Assembly (NCBI GenBank): GCA_049999805.1
Contig: JBNGIO010006371.1
Coordinates: 323,260 to 387,259, forward strand
From: Folioceros fuciformis
Lineage: Eukaryota > Anthocerotophyta > Anthocerotopsida > Anthocerotales
Length of the DNA stretch: 64,000 nucleotides
Direction: 5' to 3'
In this document: positions 57,321-64,000 of the stretch, piece by piece
Layout: every line of letters starts with the position of its first letter
Position numbering within the stretch: the first letter of the stretch is position 1
Notes under the pieces: model-generated
Told to the model about the DNA's origin: nothing
Seen by the model: only the letters and a program-made list of their open reading frames with translations
Databases searched by the model: none
Translations under genes and position numbers: made by a program

Positions 57321-58928
57321 TCACTCCTGGACCCACTGCTGGCCGTCGATGAAAGCCTTGGTGAGGAAGGGCTGGGCATCGGCATCCGAGAGCTCCTTGG
57401 CCCAGGGCACCCTTCCAACCTCGCTAGCACCCGGGCCAGTGCATTTGTACTGGCCGTAGAAAACAGTGCTGCACCAACACACGAGGGGGTCCACCACAAC
57501 TGGATCAGGAGCTGTTGCCAACATAGAGCAAATGGCGAAAGAATTGTCTGCAATTTTCTTTCCTTTGTCTGCACAGCTGCAGTAAGTACTGCCTGGATTC
57601 TCGTGCGCTGGGAAAGCATACATACCTCTGGCGGTCAGGCAAGCCCCAGTTGTACCAGCCGACGGGAGTGATGATGTCCGCCAGATAAGTGTAGGCGAAG
57701 ACGACTCTAGAGTAGGCTCCCCACGCCCGGCCGAGGTAAATCTGCATGTGGCCCGAGCCCACCACCTTGCAGTTGACGAAGGAGAATCCCGTGTCCTCGC
57801 TGCCGGACTGCCGCTTCTGAGCTGTGAGCGAGCCTGCGCTGCTGCTCCTCTGGATCACGTTTAGCGTGCAACCCTGGGAATTGCGATGTGCGTCAGCCAC
57901 TGTGGAGCGTTTCTCCCAACCCACAACAACCGAGAGAGAAGACGAGAGTCCTCTTGCTTGTAGAGGGTCAATTTGCGCACTCCGTGCGTGCATGTCAGGA
58001 AGCCGCTTACATCGTACAAGGAGAGGCCGTCGCCGAAAATGAAATCCACCACGCCCTGGATGAAGCAGTCCTTGAAGTAGTGCCGCCCCTTGTGATCGTA
58101 CAGCGTGTCCTGTGCTCCCAGGAATCCGCACCGGTAGAACTCCGCCATGTCCCCAGTGATCATGAGCGCCACCGCCTGCTCCCCAGTCTCTCCACTGTCT
58201 GGCACGGGAGCCGAGTTCTGCGCGTTGCCCACCAGGAATCCGGATCAGAAACGAGTTAGACAACGGATTTGAAGCTGGTGAGCGGCAATGCAAGCCAGTG
58301 CGATGCATTCAGACCTCGAACGTGATGTCCTGCGCTATGAAATTGGGAGCGCTGATGGAGACGGTGGCGCTCTTGATGGTGGTGCCGGAGGAACTAGCGG
58401 TATCCCCCCAGGTAATCTTAGTTACGTCCTTCCCAGCCCCTTGCAACGTGATGAAAGGCTTGTTCTTTGGGATCACCACCTTCTCCCTGCACCGGCAACA
58501 GGACAATGTGGCCCCGCTCAGGATTCTGCATGAAGGAATCCAACCTGATGCATGCAGAAGCGGGAAGGAAACAGGTCTCACTTGTAGGTTCCGGCTTTGA
58601 TCTGGATGACCACCCGCTGCGTCCGCTTCTGGTCGGGCTTGATGGAATTCAGTGCAGCAGTGAGGGAGGTGAAATCCCCTGCCCCACCAGCATCCACCAC
58701 TATCACCCTGGCCGGCACTGCGGCCGCCTGCTGCACCGATGCCAGCACCTCGCCAGCGTCAAACTTGGCCAGATTGGTGCTGACTCTCTGATGCACTCGC
58801 TGCACCCAGGACTCGAATCCCCCGTTCAGGTGGTGCCCAACCCCGGGACGGTGGTGGCCACGGGCATCTCCAGGCCCGGCCGAGCCCAGCACCAGCAGGA
58901 ATAGTACAAACAAAGCTCCGGGACCCAT
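57321..58928 (-). CDS. Pectin methylesterase (pectinesterase, CE8), no inhibitor pro-domain
   Basis: Five exons on the minus strand: 58928-58582, 58486-58315, 58217-58011, 57873-57626, 57468-57321. All are GT-AG and phase-consistent, giving 373 aa. A signal peptide ([19 protein letters not shown]) sends it to the wall. Catalytic-domain landmarks: [25 protein letters not shown] with Gln187, GAQDTLYD with Gln209 and Asp210, VDFIFG with Asp231, YLGRAW with Arg291 and Trp293, and the C-terminal GWYNWG. These supply the two catalytic aspartates, the oxyanion glutamines and the substrate Arg/Trp of the family. There is no N-terminal PMEI-like pro-region, so it is the short type. It removes methyl esters from homogalacturonan and so changes wall stiffness. 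It may work in the same wall as the GH3 enzymes and peroxidase here, but there is no sign of co-regulation. Confidence 0.96.
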
Positions 58929-59115
58929 CTACCCAGCCAGGGAGCGCTACCTGGCTCCCTGCCAAACGTGGGTGCCCAGAAGAGGAAGGAAGGAAGCTCA
59001 GCGTAGGCAAGGGAAAGGTGGGAGGGAGGGAGGAATGCGGATTCCTGCTCCCAGTCCGAAATGGGCTATGTGCTATGAGGAGGATTCTGGAAAAGGAAGT
59101 CTGAGGAGGCATACA

Positions 59116-59121
59116 TATATA
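59116..59121 (-). promoter_or_regulatory. TATA box of the pectin methylesterase gene
   Basis: Minus strand GCTATATATG about 190 bp upstream of ATG 58928. Confidence 0.5.
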
Positions 59122-60753
59122 GCACAGCCGGGGCATGCAGTGCAGTGACTGCAATGCAGTGCTGGTGGCGGCTCCGCTTCCATGCCACTCGCTTCTGCCG
59201 TGCGGCTGGCTGGCTGGCTTGGCTGGCTAGCTGGCCTGCTGGCAGCTGAAGCAGCCGCCCAGCGGGCCCGGCCGTACGTAGGATAGGGCTCGCATCATAC
59301 GGTAGCGGGGAGGGAAGATACGTATGTATGTTCCGGGATGGCTGCTAGTCCAGTCTGGATGTGTCAGGGCGCGCATCTCCAAGCCTGCCCAGGCTGTGCT
59401 ATGTGCAATGTGCAATGTGCAATGCAGCATGCCCCCCACCCACTCCAGTAGACCAGTCCACGTCTCATCAACCCGCGCACCCAACACAGCTTCGTAATCG
59501 TACTCTCTGCGTCGGGTCCTTGATGACGATTGTGGTGCAATTCGACTGGCGATTCCGAAGGGATAGCAAAATTGTGGTTCCAGAAGATTTGCTCTTCTTG
59601 ACTGCTTTGTTATGACACCGAAATAATGGCCTCTTGTTGCTGCTGCAGCGGCAGTAGCAATGACTGCTCTCAGCAGCTTCACGACTCCACAGGCATCTTT
59701 TCTTCCTAGAGTACCTCTCCCTGCCACCGTCCTGGCGTCTTGCTGCAGACGTCTCTCATGATTCACCGCTTGTCAGTGGTGAGTCGTGACTGCTGCGACT
59801 CCTGGTGTCACAGTCCCTTGTGCGTCCGTGCCGTTTCCAAGCCCGGGATTTGCGTGCACTGCCCTCCTTTCTCCATCCACTTCCTGTACATAACATGTAC
59901 AGTGCACACCACCCTAATGCAGAGCAGGCATGGACATGTTCCTTCCTTGGCTGTGGGTGGGTGGGGGGGCGGGCCTGGGCTGGGCTTGGTTCGGCCGCTT
60001 TGAGACCCTTCTCCTTGCCACTTATCCTGGATGGACGTGAGAGCAATGCTCGGACGGTGCGTTTTGCGGTGTGGCAACTCTTACTGCTATGCCTGTGTAG
60101 CCAGTACTGCGGGCAACACTTATTGTGATACGGGCACTGCTCTCTGCGATGTGGGCACAGCTTATTCTTTGTCATGTGGCCAATTCCTTCTACTGGGAGA
60201 CACCGGTGGGCTGCATGTCGACATGGCCAACCTCTGGTAGGGTCTGAGAGTTGATGTTCACTGTTCTAAAAAAGGATGGTGAGACCCGCAAATCTTTCCC
60301 TCCAGGGCAGGCAGATGCGAGAATGTGGAACCGTTCGCTTGTCGCAAGCGGAGAGGAGACAAGCAACGAACTGGCAGTGGTGGACCATGGTCAGCTCGTG
60401 TGAGTCTCGTCACACCTACTCCTGCTCTTTTATTGCTCGCGTATCGCAGTCCACAGCTGCTGCTTCACGAATCACATCCCACTTTTCGCGGCTAATGGGG
60501 ACTGGACGGGGAGGGCCCTGCTCTGTAGAGGCTTGAACCCTCAGACGAACGGAATAGGGCTTCTTCCGGCTTCCACCCCATTCGTCAAGACAGGATACCG
60601 GTACACACAACTGCAGTTAGCGTTGGTGTCAGGAGCCAGGAGCCAGGACCCCGCCCTCCTTGGATTCCGCGAGGAAAGCGAAAAAGCCAGGATAGGCACA
60701 GCAGCGGGATTAGCGTCCCTGGTTCCCGCGTCCTGCCTGCTCGACTGGCCAGT

Positions 60754-60803
60754 GCCAGAGCCAGAGCCAGAGCCAGAGCCTGAGCCAGAGCCAGGGCCAG
60801 AAC
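60754..60803. repeat. Hexanucleotide repeat (GAGCCA)n
   Basis: About eight imperfect copies of ccagag/gagcca. Read forward it would encode Glu-Pro repeats, but no gene surrounds it. Confidence 0.85.
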
Positions 60804-61580
60804 CTGTACTAGTCTAGTGCCTGCCACCATAGTGTCTGGCTCTGTGATGGGATTCGCACTGCACGCGGACCTGCTCCTGCTCGGCTCACAAACCAGTCAT
60901 CACATTTTCCTTTCCAGGCCATTCTTGTACCGTCTTCTGTACACTACAAGCCTTCCTGAAGTTTTCCAAGTTTTCCATTACCAGAAGCTCCCCTTGCTTG
61001 TCCAACACCTTCCCTTACCTCTCCAACGCCTATTGCCGCTATTGCCCTTTTTGGCTTACTCATCGCCAACATGTGTGAAGTGGGATCCTATTAAAGACCT
61101 CCTCCCTCTTCCATTTTAATTACATTTTAAATGATACTTTTTTATTTAGCAACCTTATTTTTTCATGAAAAAACTCTTTAACCTTCTTAACCACAAACAC
61201 TACAAAGTGCAAAGCCTCTTCTTTACTTGAGAAACACAAGCTTGAAACCCATCTACCTCGAAAGAGCTAAGTGAAGACATCTAAGGTCGTCCAATCACTA
61301 GGGGCTAGCTGAGAAAACCCTTGAGTCTAGTATAGACAACATAATATAATAAAGACCAATATTAGATTGAGAAAATTAGAATTAGATTCTAAGTTTTTTC
61401 ATTTACTTATTTAAGAAAGTTTTCTTTTAATATAAATATGAGTTAGCTCTTCATTGATTCCCATTCGCACTACTCGGATTNNNNNNNNNNNNNNNNNNNN
61501 NNNNNNNNNNNNNNNNNNNNNNNNNNNNNNNNNNNNNNNNNNNNNNNNNNNNNNNNNNNNNNNNNNNNNNNNNNNNNNNN

Positions 61581-61957
61581 GCAAGGACTTTCTACATTTC
61601 TTGCTCCAAGCTTTCTGACCCTCTACACGCAAGGACTTTCTACATTTCTTGCTCCAAGCTTTCTGACCCTCTACACGCAAGGACTTTCTACATTTCTTGC
61701 TCCAAGCTTTCTGACCCTCTACACGCAAGGACTTTCTACATTTCTTGCTCCAAGCTTTCTGACCCTCTACATGCAAGGACTTTCTATATTTCTTAGTCCA
61801 AGCTTTTTGACCCTCTACGCACAAGGACTTTCTACTTTTCATCGTCCAAGCTTTCTAATCCTCTAGGTGCAAGGACTTTCTAGTTTTCTCGGTCCAAGCT
61901 TTCTGACCCTCTAGGCATAAGGACTTTCTAGTTTTCTCGGTCCAAGCTTTCTCACCC
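61581..61957. repeat. 48-bp minisatellite next to a 100-N gap
   Basis: Copies start at 61581 and 61629, 48 bp apart (gcaaggactttctacatttc plus ttgctccaagctttctgacc plus ctctacac), with growing divergence toward 61957. The unit is 16 codons and open on the minus strand (EGQKAWSKKCRKSLRV). It is cut off at 61957 by the LTR. The left edge is in the gap. Confidence 0.95.
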
Positions 61958-62159
61958 TGTTAGAAATAGCAATTATGTCTAATCTAGAAGCATGCTTATC
62001 TTGGGTGCCCTAATAGCTTAGGGTTATCTATATAAGACACCTTTTTACATTTTAATATACACTTCTTATTTTATTCAATATCTTGTGCTCATGCTTTGGC
62101 TCGTATGTCCACAATGTCAAGCTTTCTTGACATATTGCCAGCTCTCTATATTCTTGTTA
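61958..62159 (+). repeat. 5' LTR (~202 bp)
   Basis: Begins TGTTAGAAATAGC directly after the minisatellite and ends ...TTCTTGTTA just before the primer-binding site. It contains a TATA-like tctatataagac near 62028. The 3' boundary is set by the primer-binding site. The usual terminal CA is TA here, so it is uncertain by a base or two. Confidence 0.75.
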
Positions 62160-62170
62160 TGGTATCAGAG
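62160..62170 (+). other. Primer-binding site (tRNA-iMet)
   Basis: TGGTATCAGAG, the standard complement of the 3' end of initiator tRNA-Met used by plant copia elements. It lies immediately after the LTR. Confidence 0.85.
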
Positions 62171-62868
62171 TGATTATGCTGGTGATTATGCTTTGATTTG
62201 CAATGCCGAGAAACAGAGCAAATTGTGGAGTGGGTGGTAGAGGAGGTTCTTCCAAGACCTTCTGTAGACTTGCTTTCCTCAATCCAAACTTGTGCATTCC
62301 AACCAGCATTCCGTGGACTGGTGCTGATACGAAGACTGAACGTGACTCTTTGGTCTTGGAAAATTATTATCTGACCAAGGGTCGAAATAATTCTCATCAG
62401 AAATTAGACACAATTGGCGCAGTTTTTCCTCGTTGCAATTGTGAGCGTTTTTTCAAAAAGAATCACGTGCAGTCAAGCCACAAATTAATAGGCCGTTCTC
62501 AGCACCATGAGCTATTTGTTCGAGAGTCAACACATCTGTGAATAACTCATCAAATTTTGAATCAGAGTTTCGTGTTCTGGAAGGAACTCTAAAGGCAGTC
62601 ATCCAACAACAGGAATCTTTTTCAAAGCGTTGATTCAGGCGCTTTTTCATGGTTCATCCATGTTTTTCCCTTTCGTCCCCTGCTTTTGCTGGCCACACAC
62701 AGGCAGTTATAACCGTCTGTCCGTTGAATCATCAATGCCCTAGGAACGATGTCAGCAGATTCAGTTAGTTTCCCTTTTCTGCTGAAATATTTAAGTTAAA
62801 CCCTAAAAAATATTTTCTTGACCTAACTGTTTCCCCTTATTTCTGCGGTGGTGATCTTTTCTTTTTGT
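62171..62868 (+). other. Retrotransposon leader
   Basis: About 700 bp between the primer-binding site and gag. It has a small forward frame (62203-62541) without recognised motif. Presumably packaging and leader sequence. Confidence 0.5.
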
Positions 62869-64000
62869 ATGTCCACTAGGGACCATCTACTGAATTTTCC
62901 CTTATCACCATACATACGTCATAGACAATTATTTCATAATAGTCCCCCTGGTACTCCTCCCCCCTCACCAACAGATCCTTTCCCTTTACCCACTACTCCA
63001 CCTGTCAATATGGGAACGGTCACATCTCCTTCCTTTACAATAGATTTGAAAGGGACTGACAGATTTAATGGGAAGAATTTTGAGGTATGGCGAGTACGCA
63101 TGCAGACTACCTTGAGTGCACGAGCAGTTTGGACAGTTACAGATGGCACATATCCGAAACCTATCCTACCAGTTGCTGGAGTTATCACCATTACAGGAAC
63201 GTCTGTTACACAGGCTGATGTAGATAAGTGGAACCAATTGAACAGTATAGCTGTTGCAATTATTATCCACGGCATCGATGAGGTGCTCATACCTGATGTG
63301 GAGTTCCTTACAAAAGCACACGAAATCTGGAGTCAGCTCACAGACACTTATGCCGTTAAGACCATGATGACTAAGTGCACTGTCAAGCAAGAATTCTATA
63401 CTTCGAAGATGCGAGAGGGTGATAGTGTGGCTGCCCACACTAGTAAATTTCGTCACCTTCGCTCTCGCCTTGCACAGTTGAATTCGACCATTTCTGAAGA
63501 GAACGCAGTTGCTCATCTTCTGCTCACTCTTCCACCCTCCTATCAGACTTTCGTCTCCCTTCAGAATGGGCCACTTGCACAGGCACGTCAGACACCAGCC
63601 GCTGGTCAACCTGGCCATTATTCGCTGGACGCAGTCATTGCTGCCTTATATGAAGAAGAGCAAACTCGTCAACGACATGCAGGTTCTGGCTCAAGCAAGA
63701 TACGAACTGACAGGGTTCTATATACTTCCCGGAATTCGCGTGGAGGTTCTGGGAGAGGGCGTGGTAGAGGTGGAGGTCGACCTCCTTCTCAACAAGGGCG
63801 TCAGCAAACCTCCACTAGCTCCTCCTCTACTAAAAGACCTGGTAACTGCAATTGGTGCCATGTTCCTGGCCATTGGGAGAGGGACTGCCGACGCAAGAAG
63901 GCTGGCGAGCCCCGTCGTCCAAAGCCAGAGGTTAATACTGTAGCAAAGGAAAGACCTTCGGGAGAAGGAAGTAAGGCTGTGGTGAAGATTTTCACCATTT
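62869..64000 (+). CDS. Copia gag (5' part of gag-pol), open to the window edge
   Basis: Open frame from ATG 62869 (an internal ATG at 63010 is possible) for 377 codons without a stop. Copia gag features: FTIDLKGTDRFNGKNFEVW near the start, IWSQLTDTYAVK, then LLLTLPPSYQTF, an Arg/Gly-rich stretch (GGSGRGRGRGGGRP), and a zinc knuckle C-X2-C-X4-H-X4-C (CNWCHVPGHWERDC, about 63852-63893). Gag forms the virus-like particle and binds the element's RNA. The absence of any stop or frameshift over 1.1 kb suggests a young or still active copy. Protease, integrase and reverse transcriptase should follow outside the window. Confidence 0.9.
   Translation, partial: MSTRDHLLNFPLSPYIRHRQLFHNSPPGTPPPSPTDPFPLPTTPPVNMGTVTSPSFTIDLKGTDRFNGKNFEVWRVRMQTTLSARAVWTVTDGTYPKPILPVAGVITITGTSVTQADVDKWNQLNSIAVAIIIHGIDEVLIPDVEFLTKAHEIWSQLTDTYAVKTMMTKCTVKQEFYTSKMREGDSVAAHTSKFRHLRSRLAQLNSTISEENAVAHLLLTLPPSYQTFVSLQNGPLAQARQTPAAGQPGHYSLDAVIAALYEEEQTRQRHAGSGSSKIRTDRVLYTSRNSRGGSGRGRGRGGGRPPSQQGRQQTSTSSSSTKRPGNCNWCHVPGHWERDCRRKKAGEPRRPKPEVNTVAKERPSGEGSKAVVKIFTI

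Larger units (their letters stand above)
58929..61957. other. Intergenic region without a recognised gene
   Basis: Pectin methylesterase promoter side with a GGCT-rich stretch near 59205-59245, then short frames only to 60.8 kb, a hexanucleotide repeat, AT-rich DNA, a 100-N gap (61481-61580) and a 48-bp minisatellite ending at the retrotransposon LTR. Confidence 0.5.
61958..64000 (+). mobile_element. Ty1/copia LTR retrotransposon, 5' part (continues past window)
   Basis: A short LTR, a primer-binding site complementary to initiator tRNA-Met, an untranslated leader and an open gag frame with a zinc knuckle occur in the right order. Pol and the 3' LTR lie beyond 64000. Confidence 0.9.

Overview
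This window is nuclear DNA from a land plant. Evidence: a nuclear-type photosystem I subunit gene (PSAG), a class III peroxidase, a pectin methylesterase, plant-type GH3 beta-xylosidases, an NBR1 autophagy receptor with the plant domain order, a KIN-12-type kinesin, an LRR receptor kinase, very large PLS-class PPR proteins, two Pol III tRNA genes and a Ty1/copia element primed by initiator tRNA-Met. Spliceosomal introns are short (roughly 35-180 bp). A spore-bearing (seed-free) plant is my guess, from the huge intronless PPR genes and the sideroflexin. That guess is an inference and I cannot name a species.

Layout. 0-2.4 kb: a gap-broken gene for an acidic tandem-repeat protein with a divergent AP2-like end, then tRNA-Pro. 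2.6-9 kb: PSAG (+), a four-exon plastid-targeted LEA-like protein (-) and a three-exon sideroflexin (-). 9-12.8 kb: no recognised gene. 12.8-14.1 kb: four-exon peroxidase (+). 14.1-18.9 kb: AT-rich, mostly unassignable. 18.9-21.9 kb: PPR protein of 1000 aa (-). 22-25.2 kb: AT-rich DNA with telomere-like motifs. 25.5-28.4 kb: intronless LRR receptor kinase (+). 28.8-31.1 kb: nine-exon short KIN-12-like kinesin (-). 31.1-33.5 kb: a PPR relic and a solo-LTR-like element, then tRNA-Asp. 33.9-45.9 kb: a GH3 array of intact gene, degraded copy and intact gene, the intact genes separated by a 5.7-kb minisatellite-rich spacer. 46.6-50.9 kb: PPR protein of 1418 aa (+), paralogous to the first. 51.5-54.4 kb: six-exon NBR1 (-). 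54.4-57.3 kb: minisatellite DNA. 57.3-58.9 kb: five-exon pectin methylesterase (-). 59-62 kb: no gene, then a 48-bp minisatellite. 62-64 kb: the 5' end of a copia retrotransposon running off the window.

GC-richer gene islands alternate with AT-rich islands of minisatellites and transposon debris. All six assembly gaps (runs of N) lie in or directly beside tandem repeats. The two beta-xylosidases, the peroxidase and the pectin methylesterase act in the cell wall. The two PPR proteins probably act on organelle RNA, and PSAG and the LEA-like protein are plastid proteins. I see no operon-like functional linkage and no clear new multi-gene system. The best candidates for novelty are the exact 312-bp module arrays in the PPR genes, the probable thylakoid-lumen LEA-like protein, the non-RD LRR kinase, the tail-less KIN-12 motor and the AP2-like repeat protein.
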